This document shows positions 37,805 to 46,744 of a stretch of 64,000 nt of DNA, one piece after another; within the stretch, counting starts at the first letter, position 1; each line of letters starts with the position of its first letter. Under the pieces are notes generated by a model. It saw only the letters and a program-made list of their open reading frames with translations, ran no database searches and was not told the DNA's origin. Origin of the DNA: Legionella gresilensis (GTDB lineage: Bacteria; Pseudomonadota; Gammaproteobacteria; Legionellales; Legionellaceae); NCBI RefSeq assembly GCF_900639865.1, contig NZ_CAAAHX010000002.1, positions 310,001 through 374,000 on the forward strand, read 5' to 3'. Made by a program: the position numbers and the translations under genes.

Positions 37805-38142
37805 TGTGAGTTATCCTTAATTCTTAGAATTAAATCTATATATTTATAATTTAAAGCTTATGAAGGCTGGCCTTAATTTATATTAATTTTTTTAAATATA
37901 AAAGATTGACTATGAAACATGATGAATTTTAAGTTTGAAAATCTAGCCTAAAAGAATGAAAGGATTGTTTAGTTAAATTAAGTGAAAAAATAAATGAATA
38001 TAAGGTTAAGGATAAAGAATTAACAATCAGAACTAAATTAATAAAAAGCTAGGATCTTAATGTGAAGGAGTTTGCAACTTAATATTTAAGCCTGTAAAAG
38101 CCTTTCGTATAAATACAGTGCATCCCTAACTTCAGTGCCTAT

Positions 38143-38415
38143 TTAAGAGTTCTCGTCAGTTGGCCAAAGTCTAAAATTTATTATATTTATTTTAACTTTT
38201 TTAGACAGGTGATATTCATTTTTTATACCAGAGCTAACTTCAAAAGTATCTGCAGATAAGTTAAATTGAGGTTCTGTTTGAAGTTCTGGCTCATCTTCTT
38301 CCTCTTCTTCGACTAGATCTCCTCTAGTTCGTCTCTCTCAATCTCTTTTACAGCTGAACTAAATTCATTTTTGCTTAACTTTCAGGTTTAACTATTTCCT
38401 CCACATAAGTAAAAC
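38143..38415 (-). pseudogene. Remnant of a Glu-rich protein, possible dead effector
   Basis: In the minus strand the last 50 or so codons before a TAA at 38143-38145 read as a coherent Glu-rich tail (LVEEEEEDEPELQTEPQFN through FRLWPTDENS). Upstream, two more coherent pieces appear in other frames: KNEFSSAVKEIERDELEEI, and SFTYVEEIVKPES further out. Breaks near 38320 and 38385 explain why no single frame spans it. The remnant has no start. An acidic C-terminus of this kind suggests a decayed secreted protein, but the family cannot be named. Confidence 0.4.
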
Positions 38416-38547
38416 TTTTTTAATAGTACTAGTTGTCGCTATTTTTGTTTTTTGGGAATGCTGGCGTTCCTTCTAATAAATCCATTATAAAATTAGTAGA
38501 ACGGCGTATCCATCGATGAATCTAAGGTAACAATAGTATAATCTAAT

Positions 38548-38578
38548 TTCATGTTGGTTTAAATTAAACCAACATGAA
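38548..38578. terminator. Strong palindrome in a divergent region (relic terminator?)
   Basis: TTCATGTTGGTTT (38548-38560) pairs exactly with AAACCAACATGAA (38566-38578) around AAATT. A terminator is not needed here, because the nearest intact genes diverge. It may mark the end of a lost gene or be an operator-like site for the gene at 38855. Confidence 0.5.
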
Positions 38579-38854
38579 TAAAATATTATGAGTGGATTCA
38601 GCTAGTTATTTCGATTATGATAAAATCTTTCATCAATATTTATTGCTATTTCCTACCTATATTTTGCTGTTATAGGAAAGCTACCAAATAGAGCTTATGG
38701 TGGTTTAAAGTAAAGGGATAATTTACTTAATTCTTAAGCAGCGCCTTTTCTTGCTTAATGTTTAAAAATTTTATCGATCGGTTGAAGTTAATATTGTACT
38801 ACTATTAATTGTATAAAATGTAAACATGTTGGCTGCTAACAAAGGTTAGGAACT

Positions 38855-40612
38855 ATGGGAAAATATGATCCAAGTGAGAAAGATAGTATACAAAGGAGAA
38901 AATATAATACAAGGTACATGTCTAAGGCTAACAAGGATGACAAGGGAGAAAAGGATATTAAAAAAAGAAAACAGGCTAGTTCGGCTTCTCCTGATTTGCC
39001 AGAAGAGAATAAGCCCATAGCTAATCAAGATGAAACAAAATCTAAAAAGCTGAAAACAGGAGAAAAATTTGAAAATCAGAGGGATAGGCAAAAAACAACT
39101 CAAACTAAACGTCGGGAGACTGGTGCTATTGGACTTCAAGAAGAGTCAAAGTCAACTACGAATATTCAATCTGATGAAAAAGCAATTGTAAAAAAATTAA
39201 CTAAGCAGAATAGGGGTCCCATAAAAGTAAAAAAAGGTCATTCCCCAACATTTTTTTCAGGGAGAAACGACTCTCCAGTGGCTAATCCATATGCTGAAAA
39301 TAAACAACAAACAGCGGCTGCAGCCTTCTCTAATCCAGAAATCCATAAACAAAATTTAAAAGAAGAGGTTGATGAGTCCAGCATGGAAAATCAGAAACTT
39401 TTTAGTATTGGACAAATCCCTAGTGAAGCTGATTTTGTTACATATCGTGGTATGCCAGCAGCGTCAGAAAGCGCTAAGAAAAAACAAGATCAATATAAGC
39501 GATTAGATCAAGTCATTGAAATAGTTAAAAAACATAATCTCACTTTAAAACCTACAAATAATGCAATGTTAGAAAATTGGCAGGCTTTATTTAAAAGTAT
39601 TGCAGTACATAATCCTAATGCAAAAATGTTATTTGATGAGATTGATCCAAATGATCCAATAAAGAAAGCATTGTTAGCTACCCACAATGTAGAATATATT
39701 AAATCTATAATAGATAAATGTGTTCATTCTGATCAAGATTTAGATGAAGAAGTAGATACTGATATTCACATTAATAATCAAACGTTTGAAGTATTAATTA
39801 AAGATATTGCCACAACAATAGAGGGCTTCAACCAAAATAATAATATGATTTTTAGTATAGGTTTGCCCACTCATCATGCCTATCGTGAAAAAGCAGCTGG
39901 CTTTTGTATTTTTAATAAAGTTGCTGTACTTATTCATTATTTTGGACATACTAATAATGTTATTTGTGGCTTAGACGTTAATGAAGACGATGGTTTGCAC
40001 AATACTTTAAGCACCAGTAATTTTCCTAAATCACGTACTATCCTTCATCTCGATAGCTATGATCCTCGCGTTTATCCTTATTCTGCTGCTGGTAATGTAA
40101 AGTATGATAAAGTCATAAATGAACAGTATGTCTATCTGCCAATTCACCTAGATGATCCATCTTATGCAAGAGAAGAAGCTCGTGAGTTACATCCTGTTAT
40201 AGTGGAGGTATTAAATCAAATTGAGCAGGCTTGCCAGAATAACCCCCATGATACTGCCATCTATTTAGTGCTTGGTTGGGATTCACACAGTAAAGAGAAA
40301 GCAGGGTGTTCTAGAGATATTTATTATGGAATAAATAAGACAACTAAAGAATTTGCTTACAGAGATCTTAAAGCGCTAGAGGCTAATGAACAAAGATTTA
40401 ATGATCGAGATTTCGAATATTTTTATAAGCAACTAAAAGAAATTATTAGTAAGCATAAAATTCCTTTTGTTTATATTAGTCTAGAGGGCGGTTACACACA
40501 AGCAGTCAATAAAAAACAGACAGAGATACTTATTAAAACGCTACTTACGCCTGAAATAAAGCCTCAAGCACAATTGAAAGAGGATACGGTTAATAATTAT
40601 AGTTTTGGTTAG
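38855..40612 (+). CDS. Histone-deacetylase-like protein, candidate nuclear effector
   Basis: The protein has 585 residues. Residues 1-170 are Lys/Ser/Glu-rich and disordered, with NLS-like clusters (IKKRKQ, KSKKLK). From about residue 190 the arginase/deacetylase fold appears: LLATHNVEYI, GLPTHHAYREKAAGFCIFNKVA (His340-His341), CGLDVNEDDG (Asp374, Asn376), LGWDSHS (Asp476) and SLEGGYT (Tyr547). In classical HDACs the zinc ligands are Asp, His and Asp; here the middle one is Asn. It may resemble the known Legionella deacetylase effector LphD, but orthology is not tested. It is transcribed toward a kinase-like gene 140 bases downstream. Confidence 0.82.
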   Translation: MGKYDPSEKDSIQRRKYNTRYMSKANKDDKGEKDIKKRKQASSASPDLPEENKPIANQDETKSKKLKTGEKFENQRDRQKTTQTKRRETGAIGLQEESKSTTNIQSDEKAIVKKLTKQNRGPIKVKKGHSPTFFSGRNDSPVANPYAENKQQTAAAAFSNPEIHKQNLKEEVDESSMENQKLFSIGQIPSEADFVTYRGMPAASESAKKKQDQYKRLDQVIEIVKKHNLTLKPTNNAMLENWQALFKSIAVHNPNAKMLFDEIDPNDPIKKALLATHNVEYIKSIIDKCVHSDQDLDEEVDTDIHINNQTFEVLIKDIATTIEGFNQNNNMIFSIGLPTHHAYREKAAGFCIFNKVAVLIHYFGHTNNVICGLDVNEDDGLHNTLSTSNFPKSRTILHLDSYDPRVYPYSAAGNVKYDKVINEQYVYLPIHLDDPSYAREEARELHPVIVEVLNQIEQACQNNPHDTAIYLVLGWDSHSKEKAGCSRDIYYGINKTTKEFAYRDLKALEANEQRFNDRDFEYFYKQLKEIISKHKIPFVYISLEGGYTQAVNKKQTEILIKTLLTPEIKPQAQLKEDTVNNYSFG

Positions 40613-40752
40613 TTGAACCAATTAATGTTAGACAAAATTTATTAGTTATTTACTTAAAAAACTGCAAATAATTTGTAAAATTCAGCCCTATCGAAATAAT
40701 TTTTAATTTTGTTTGTTCTAAAATACACCTTGGTTAAATTCAACTTATTTGT

Positions 40753-42111
40753 ATGATGTATGAAACGCCAAAATTAGAAAGTAAAAGCTCTGCTCTTACT
40801 ACGCTAAATAAAGCTATCGAGCTAAATTTAGTCCCACGAACTGAAGCAGGTGCAATTGATTTAACAAAAGCTGAAAAAATCGCTGAAGGTGGAACTCACA
40901 TATTGTATCGCTTTCCAAATGGCCCTTTTGTTATTAAATTAATGAAACAGAATCCAAATCCAGAAGAACTAACTAAGTTAGAAAAGAAATATGCTGTCTT
41001 ATATGCATGTTTTGATAAAGAAGGTAAGGAGCGTTGTATTCGAGAACAACATGCGACATTTTTAGTACAACTGCCAGGGAAAAAAGCTCAAATTTCAGCG
41101 TTATCCTTTGTTCCCTACGAAAAGTGCTTTAAATCAAAAATAAAGTTTGATTTTAAAATAGAACCAACAGAGCTAGATCCATATTTAATAGAACAAAATC
41201 AAGACTTTTTCGAAAAGATAAGTGAATGTCTTATCCAGCGAACAGATAAAATTGATTTTAATTTAAATGATTACGGACTGTTTGATGGGCGTATTGGAGC
41301 AATTGTGCAACGCTTGGATAATGATTTTAAGCTCAGAAAAGTGATGGCTGAGTTTTTAAATCATTATCGAGATTTTTATCAAAAAACCAATATCATTTTA
41401 GATGCCATGGGGTATGAGAATATTCTCTTCTTTAAAGATGAGCAAAACAACTGGCAGTTTAAAATTGGTAGTGTTATTAAACATGATACTGGCCAATACA
41501 CGAATGAGTTATTTGCTAATTTACAGGCTGGGAAGCCTGTAGATTTAACCAATTTTTTTAACTTCACACATGCCTATTTTTCACCAGCAAACATTCGAGC
41601 CCTAAATATTTGCGCAGAGAAATTAGGTTTAGCACCTGTTATTAATGATGTAAGTATTAATACACGAGAATTAGTTAGCTTGTCTCAGCAATTGTCAATG
41701 CCAGAACGTATGCTTGCCTATGCTAAACATGGTTATTTTTCCAAAGTTGACAGCATGCTTAAAGACAATAAAAATAAATTAAGTTTCAATCTCATGGATT
41801 ATTGGGCCTATTCATTAATAGCAGATGAATATATCAAGCATGGTCAGTCACCAAAAGCGCTTAAAAATTACCTTGATATTGTTAGTAGATTACCGGTTTT
41901 TTTGCCTGAAAACGAAGATGATAAACAACGTATTAATACGGCAAAAGAAATGATCATTGATAGAAAAAAAATACATGATAAAAAAATGCAATTACATGAG
42001 GAAATTATAAATATTTTTCCAAAATTTAGTATTTGGTCATTAAAAGTAAATGACCAAAATGATCGCCAACAGGAAGAAAAAATAACGAATTTATCTAATC
42101 CTTTTGAATAA
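40753..42111 (+). CDS. Degenerate kinase-like protein, candidate effector
   Basis: The protein has 452 residues. IAEGGTHILYRFPNGPFVIKLMK resembles the Gly-loop/Lys part of a kinase N-lobe. LDAMGYENILFF (Asp-x4-Asn) resembles a catalytic loop, but KIGS replaces DFG, so it may be inactive or atypical. A helical region (about 300-390, RELVSLSQQLSMPERMLAYAKHGYF) follows, and the C-terminus DRQQEEKITNLSNPFE carries a short glutamate pair. There is no signal peptide. It has two adjacent ATG codons at the start. It lies directly after the HDAC-like gene and could be part of the same secreted set. Confidence 0.68.
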   Translation: MMYETPKLESKSSALTTLNKAIELNLVPRTEAGAIDLTKAEKIAEGGTHILYRFPNGPFVIKLMKQNPNPEELTKLEKKYAVLYACFDKEGKERCIREQHATFLVQLPGKKAQISALSFVPYEKCFKSKIKFDFKIEPTELDPYLIEQNQDFFEKISECLIQRTDKIDFNLNDYGLFDGRIGAIVQRLDNDFKLRKVMAEFLNHYRDFYQKTNIILDAMGYENILFFKDEQNNWQFKIGSVIKHDTGQYTNELFANLQAGKPVDLTNFFNFTHAYFSPANIRALNICAEKLGLAPVINDVSINTRELVSLSQQLSMPERMLAYAKHGYFSKVDSMLKDNKNKLSFNLMDYWAYSLIADEYIKHGQSPKALKNYLDIVSRLPVFLPENEDDKQRINTAKEMIIDRKKIHDKKMQLHEEIINIFPKFSIWSLKVNDQNDRQQEEKITNLSNPFE

Positions 42112-42145
42112 ATAGTTATTAATTTTTTATAAGATTATTAATTTC

Positions 42146-42182
42146 CTACCCTTACAAATTTTCGGTAAATTTATAAGGGTAG
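42146..42182. terminator. Bidirectional hairpin terminator
   Basis: CTACCCTTA-c-AAATTT (42146-42161) pairs with AAATTT-a-TAAGGGTAG (42167-42182) around TCGGT. A T-rich stretch follows on the plus side. It sits between the converging kinase-like and GMC oxidoreductase genes. Confidence 0.88.
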
Positions 42183-42189
42183 CTTTTGA

Positions 42190-43776
42190 TTATTTTGAGT
42201 GCTCCTTTAAAATTAAATAAGCAGCTTTTTCTGCGATCATGATAGTAGGCGCGTTTGTATTGCCGCTGGTTATTACAGGCATAATAGAGGCATCTGCAAC
42301 GCGCACCCCCTTTATGCCACGTACTTTAAGGGAGGCGTCTACTACTGCCATAGGATCTTGACCCATCTTACATGTCCCTGCAGGGTGATAACCTAAAGAA
42401 GAGTGGCGACGGATATAATCTATCAGTTGGGTATCGTGAACATTTGTTCCTGGAAAACGCTCAGCGACAAGATAGGGTTTAAACGCTGTCGTATTGATAA
42501 TTTTACGCGCAATACGGCAACCTGCAAGCAAGGTTTCTACATCTTGCTCCTCAGCTAAACTTTGATAATTAATGAGAGGAGGAGAGGCAGGATCAGCGCT
42601 AGATAGCGAAATTGATCCGCGGGTTAAAGGACGACAAATATTAGGCGTAAGCACAATGGCTGGTTGCTTTGTTAAAGATAATTTGCCATCATCAAATTCA
42701 TAAGAAAAGGGCGTAAAATGAATTTGGATATCAGGTTGCTGAATACCTATCGCTGTTTTGATAAAACAAATAGCATGGGCAATAGGTGTTGCTATAGCAC
42801 CACCTCCTTTTATAAGCCATTGCGCTAAGTGTTTTGCTGCACGCCAAATATGGAGATCAGTATTATAAGTCGATGTATTTACAAATGCGCTAATCCAAGT
42901 ATTTGGATGTTCTTGTAAATTTTTTCCAACCCCAGGTAATACGTGAATACAAGAAGAATGAAGTTCTTTAGGCGAGCCAATCCCCGATTGTAATAAAATT
43001 TTAGGAGATTGAATGCTTCCAGCACAAAGTATTATTTCTTTAGTTGCAAAAAAATCTTCTAAACCATGACTTAATTGGGTGCTTACACGATAAGCTCGCT
43101 GATTTAGTAAATGAATTTTATGCACGAACGCTTTTGTTAAAACTACTAAATTTTTACGATGTCTAGCTGGTTTAAGATAAGCAGCAGCAGTGCCATGTCG
43201 TATTCGTTTAGTTTGATTAGTCTGGCAAATTCCAACCCCTTCTTGCTCGCGGCTATTATAATCTGCATTAAAAGGGATTTTTAACTCTTGGGCTGCTGCA
43301 ATAAACACCTTAGTTAAAGGATGAGGTTTGATAACTTCTCGAACCTTTACAGGGCCACAATTACCACGATAATTTGAATCACCGTGAGCAAACGATTCCA
43401 TCTTTTTAAAAAACGGCAAAACTTCTTCATAAGACCAACCTGGATTACCCAGAGAATGCCAATGATCATAATCTAATTTATGTCCACGGACATAAACCAT
43501 ACCGTTAATTGAACTACTACCACCCAAGCATTTGCCAGCAGGCCAGCGCATTTGTCGATGTGCAGAAGAGGGATCAGGCTTGGCTAGAAATTGCCAGTCC
43601 CAATTAGGATTGCCCACTACTTTAGCTTGGCCAACAGGAAGTTGAGAGAAAATATGGCTCGAATTTTGTCCTGCTTCAAGTAAAAGTACAGAATGATTAG
43701 GGTTTTCTGATAAACGATTGGCTAAAACGCAACCTGCTGTTCCACCACCAATAATAATATAATCAAATGTTTTCAT
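42190..43776 (-). CDS. GMC-family FAD-dependent oxidoreductase (choline dehydrogenase-like)
   Basis: The protein has 528 residues. The N-terminal FAD loop is DYIIIGGGTAGCVLANRLSE with LLLEAG. CLGGSSSINGMVYVRGHKLDYDHW, ILCAGSIQSPKILLQSGIG and YHPAGTCKMGQDPMAVVD (catalytic His region) follow, ending TSGNTNAPTIMIAEKAA. These are the GMC signatures. It resembles choline/alcohol dehydrogenases; no betaine genes are nearby, so the substrate is open. It overlaps the upstream NTF2-like gene by four bases, indicating a two-gene unit. Confidence 0.93.
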   Translation of the reverse strand: MKTFDYIIIGGGTAGCVLANRLSENPNHSVLLLEAGQNSSHIFSQLPVGQAKVVGNPNWDWQFLAKPDPSSAHRQMRWPAGKCLGGSSSINGMVYVRGHKLDYDHWHSLGNPGWSYEEVLPFFKKMESFAHGDSNYRGNCGPVKVREVIKPHPLTKVFIAAAQELKIPFNADYNSREQEGVGICQTNQTKRIRHGTAAAYLKPARHRKNLVVLTKAFVHKIHLLNQRAYRVSTQLSHGLEDFFATKEIILCAGSIQSPKILLQSGIGSPKELHSSCIHVLPGVGKNLQEHPNTWISAFVNTSTYNTDLHIWRAAKHLAQWLIKGGGAIATPIAHAICFIKTAIGIQQPDIQIHFTPFSYEFDDGKLSLTKQPAIVLTPNICRPLTRGSISLSSADPASPPLINYQSLAEEQDVETLLAGCRIARKIINTTAFKPYLVAERFPGTNVHDTQLIDYIRRHSSLGYHPAGTCKMGQDPMAVVDASLKVRGIKGVRVADASIMPVITSGNTNAPTIMIAEKAAYLILKEHSK

Positions 43777-44162
43777 GATTCTACTCCCTCTTGAGGAAGG
43801 GTATAATTAAGCTCCCATTTTGACCGGGCTCTTCCATCTGGTGACAAAGTATAAATTCCAATAACATGCGTAATTAATTGATTATTTTTTTGCATTATTC
43901 GATAACGTAATATTACTTTTGCTTGCGCGATAATAAGGTCATCAAAAGGCATAATTAATTCGATGTCATCAGTGTTTTGAATAATCTGTTGAAAATGCTG
44001 AGACAGCTCTTGGCTTGAGTTAACTACGTTTTGTCCATTAACTGTCATATTAAAATTAGGATCAAAAAAATAATCTATAGCATCATTGGAAATGGCAATT
44101 TCTTTATCAGCTATAGTATTAAACCAAGAGTACAATTCATAAAAAAAATTTACAGTATTCAT
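43773..44162 (-). CDS. NTF2-like (SnoaL/DUF4440-type) protein
   Basis: The protein has 129 residues with the alpha+beta cone pattern of NTF2-like domains: NFFYELYSWFNTIADKEIA helix, FFDPNFNMTVNGQNV strand, HFQQIIQNTDDIEL helix, then three strands (IIAQAKVILRYRIM, THVIGIYTLSP, RSKWELNYTL). The start is set at the ATG at 44162 with a GAG seven bases upstream; a TTG four codons earlier is weaker. It is translationally coupled to the GMC oxidoreductase, so it is probably a helper or companion enzyme acting on the same substrate. Confidence 0.8.
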   Translation of the reverse strand: MNTVNFFYELYSWFNTIADKEIAISNDAIDYFFDPNFNMTVNGQNVVNSSQELSQHFQQIIQNTDDIELIMPFDDLIIAQAKVILRYRIMQKNNQLITHVIGIYTLSPDGRARSKWELNYTLPQEGVES

Positions 44163-44234
44163 ATTTACGCTCAAAAAATAGATAAGAACTTCAGCTAGGG
44201 TGAAGATGAAAAAAATTAATGTATTTGAGCGTGG

Positions 44235-44348
44235 CTAAACAGCTAAAAGGAAACGTTTGAAAGGTCTATGTGCATTTAACGCATAAGAAATACCGGCAAC
44301 GATCGCTGCAAGTTGCATGAACAAATTATGTAATAAAATAGTATGCAT
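44235..44348 (-). CDS. Possible small hydrophobic ORF (37 residues)
   Basis: A complete small frame starts at ATG 44348 and ends at TAG 44235. It encodes a mostly hydrophobic helix (MQLAAIVAGISYALNAH) with a basic end (RPFKRFLLAV). There is no convincing Shine-Dalgarno. It could be a small membrane protein or the tail of a lost gene, or chance. Confidence 0.25.
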   Translation of the reverse strand: MHTILLHNLFMQLAAIVAGISYALNAHRPFKRFLLAV

Positions 44349-44446
44349 TGCTATTTACCGGTTTGAAATTGACTATATATTACTTTTTTTACTTAAAGTA
44401 GTCAATAATCTTTCAAATATTGCATTGAGAACGTTTTTTATTAGCT

Positions 44447-45499
44447 TTACTCACTCAAAGGATACGCAGTACTCTCTAAGTTTTCTCTTAATGTTCGATA
44501 AAATTTATCCATGCGTAAGGCAATAGGTAAATAATGTTCAAACGGTTTTAGATAGGCTGGTAAAGTAACTGAGCTTTTTTCCTGGTAATATTTTTGCAAC
44601 AGAATAGAAAAATCCTTATCTGAATTTATTTCTAGTTTTAAAAGATATTCAATTAACCAATAAACTAAGAAAAATGCCTTATACATTTGATCATAATTTT
44701 GGTGTCGCTTAAAAAATACTTTTTCTGATTCGGAAAGTTTAAAGTGATCACTTATGGCTAAACCAAAGTCAGATAAATAGACTTGCTGGCCATCAGTTAG
44801 GATGTTCTTGAAATGAGCATCAAAATGCTGCATACCTTGTTTATTAATAAAGGTGAGAATATCAGTAAGAGAATTATCAATTTCTTGGAGTAGTGTTGTT
44901 GATAATAGGGCGTCCTTTTTTATTGATAACAGCCAATCATGCAGTGTAAAAGGAATGTATTCTAAAAAAAGAAGAAGTACCTGTTGGCCCTTATGCCTGG
45001 CTAGGTGTCGATAGCAAATAGTAGGTTCTTTATGCCAAACAGAGACTTCTTTTTCCACTTTATCTAATATAGTTGAAGTGATTGTATGCGAGGGAATATT
45101 AATGGTGCGCCATTGATAAAGTAATGGAAAATGGTTACATTGGCCAGACAGCACCCAGTTACTAGCTATTTGTTGAGCGCTTAATTCTCGCCAAGCACCA
45201 AAGCCAAGCGAACCAATGCCATATTGGTAGTAAAGAGGTAATTGAAAAAAGTTGGTGGTAGAGAAGTAGTTTTCAGGTAAACATTCCAGCTCTGATAAAT
45301 ATATCGCTTTAATAAAAACGGTTTGCTCACTAACTTGCATTAGGGTATTTACGCTCAAGCTTGATAAGTGCGAGTCAATTTTTAAAAACCTTTCTAGAAG
45401 TTCATCCTCATTTAATTTATCTAATTCTTGTCTAATTAAATGATAATTATTGATACGTTTATGCCAATTCTTTTGTTGATAAGGATTATTAAATTTCAT
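44447..45499 (-). CDS. Protein-kinase-like protein
   Basis: The protein has 350 residues. The kinase C-lobe is clear: LLLFLEYIPFTLHDWL (hinge), a helix, MQHFDAHFKNILTD (HxDxxxxN catalytic loop) and VYLSDFGLAISDHF (DFG). The N-lobe is less clear (TVFIKAIYLSELE, KLNEDELLERFLKI). It may act on a protein or small molecule. The following gene is a phosphotransferase on the same strand with a 33-base gap, suggesting cotranscription. A secreted kinase role is possible but not shown. Confidence 0.8.
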   Translation of the reverse strand: MKFNNPYQQKNWHKRINNYHLIRQELDKLNEDELLERFLKIDSHLSSLSVNTLMQVSEQTVFIKAIYLSELECLPENYFSTTNFFQLPLYYQYGIGSLGFGAWRELSAQQIASNWVLSGQCNHFPLLYQWRTINIPSHTITSTILDKVEKEVSVWHKEPTICYRHLARHKGQQVLLLFLEYIPFTLHDWLLSIKKDALLSTTLLQEIDNSLTDILTFINKQGMQHFDAHFKNILTDGQQVYLSDFGLAISDHFKLSESEKVFFKRHQNYDQMYKAFFLVYWLIEYLLKLEINSDKDFSILLQKYYQEKSSVTLPAYLKPFEHYLPIALRMDKFYRTLRENLESTAYPLSE

Positions 45500-45532
45500 G
45501 GATTAAAACTCAGTATATAAGCTATGGTTTAT

Positions 45533-46519
45533 TCAATTAAAGTATTCTCTTGTTAGGCAATATTGCCAGCCCCAATGATTTAAAAAGGCATCTTTATCTA
45601 ACTTATCTTGATGCTTAGTGGCATTCTTTTTTAAGAGAATTTGCTCTAGGTAATAACGGATATCTTCAAAAAATCGTTGCAGTTGATAAAATTTACATAG
45701 GTCTAAATCAATTGTTTGGTTATTTAATTTAGCGTAGAACTTAAGTAAATCACTCTCTTGGTAATGCCAAAGATCTCGTTCGATAGGCGCAATCTTAATA
45801 CCATCCCAATCAACTAACCATGCCTCATTTTTAGCTTGTAAAATATTATAGTGGTGTGGATCACCATGGGTAATGGTTAGCGATATATCTCTTTGTTGAA
45901 ATTGAGCTTGCCATATTTTAAGCTGGCTTAGTTTTTCCTTTAGTATATCTTTGTAATTATCTAATCGCGATAATAAAGTAGGCGCATGAGTATTATCTTT
46001 AACAAAAATCTTTTGTTTAAGCCAATTTTCTAAACCAAGGGCATAGGAAATATTAAAATCTTCCTGCTTTAAATTAGGAAATTCGCTAGTCGGGATTTGG
46101 TGAAGTTTAGCAAGTAAAGCGGCGAGGTTTTCAGCTAATAATTGATTTGGGCAGTAGGAAGGATGAGAACCTTTAATATAATTAAAAAGTATTAAAATAA
46201 GTTCAGGGGTATTTAAACAAAATGTACCTAATCCAGTTTTAATGATATGGGGGATATAGTTAAGCTCAAACTCATATCTAAATCGATAGAGTGCAGTTGA
46301 AGTATAATTAAGAGATTCAAGGTTAGGATGAATAGGTACTAATGTTTGATTTTTCGGGTAAATTTTTAAAAAAAATTTTTTATTATTTACAGTTTGAACG
46401 ACGAAGCTGTAAAAAGATCCGGTATTAATAAAGTGAATTTGGGTCGCTTGAAGGGCGTATCCTTGCTGAAGAAGATTAATTAGTTGTTGGTCAGAATATT
46501 TTAATTCTTTACGTCGCAT
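45533..46519 (-). CDS. APH-family phosphotransferase, spectinomycin kinase APH(9)-like
   Basis: The protein has 328 residues. The APH fold shows ITHGDPHHYNIL (catalytic HxDxxxxN) and WLVDWDGIKIAPIERDLWHY (Mg-binding Asp), with FFLKIYPKNQ as the N-lobe lysine. Overall layout and the APxERDL segment resemble APH(9)-Ia, the spectinomycin kinase known from Legionella, but many small-molecule kinases share it. The start ATG has AGGAG upstream. It is transcribed ahead of the kinase-like gene. Confidence 0.82.
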   Translation of the reverse strand: MRRKELKYSDQQLINLLQQGYALQATQIHFINTGSFYSFVVQTVNNKKFFLKIYPKNQTLVPIHPNLESLNYTSTALYRFRYEFELNYIPHIIKTGLGTFCLNTPELILILFNYIKGSHPSYCPNQLLAENLAALLAKLHQIPTSEFPNLKQEDFNISYALGLENWLKQKIFVKDNTHAPTLLSRLDNYKDILKEKLSQLKIWQAQFQQRDISLTITHGDPHHYNILQAKNEAWLVDWDGIKIAPIERDLWHYQESDLLKFYAKLNNQTIDLDLCKFYQLQRFFEDIRYYLEQILLKKNATKHQDKLDKDAFLNHWGWQYCLTREYFN

Positions 46520-46697
46520 ACCAATCTCCTAAAATCTAATCAAATGTACATAGTGAACTTCTATTACTTCATAAATAGTGTCTATCGAGGCATATGTTTC
46601 AAGAGAGATATTAACAGAAAACTAGTTCACTACTTTTAGGCAAGGAGAGTTAATTAAGTCATAGGTATAGTAGATATTATTTTAAAGTTAACTGCAA

Positions 46698-46728
46698 TCC
46701 TATAAGTGACTTTAGGTCACCTATAGGA
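46698..46728. terminator. Hairpin after the Gly/His-rich gene
   Basis: TCCTATA-a-GTGAC (46698-46710) pairs with GTCAC-c-TATAGGA (46716-46728) around TTTAG. It lies about 17 bases past the end of the minus-strand secreted protein gene. The T tract on the minus side is weak. Confidence 0.7.
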
Positions 46729-46744
46729 AGTATGGAAGAATTAA

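Larger units (their letters stand above)
37805..38854. other. Long divergent intergenic region containing gene remnants
   Basis: This region of about 1.05 kb lies between the divergent phosphatase and HDAC-like genes. It holds a frameshifted remnant on the minus strand (38143-38415) and a strong palindrome (38548-38578) that looks like a stranded terminator. The remainder is AT-rich with no gene that I can support. Confidence 0.5.

Noticed and set aside
38846-39139. Minus-strand frames in the 5' end of the HDAC-like gene
   Set aside because: They are low-complexity Phe/Leu/Ser complements of the Lys/Glu-rich disordered N-terminus.
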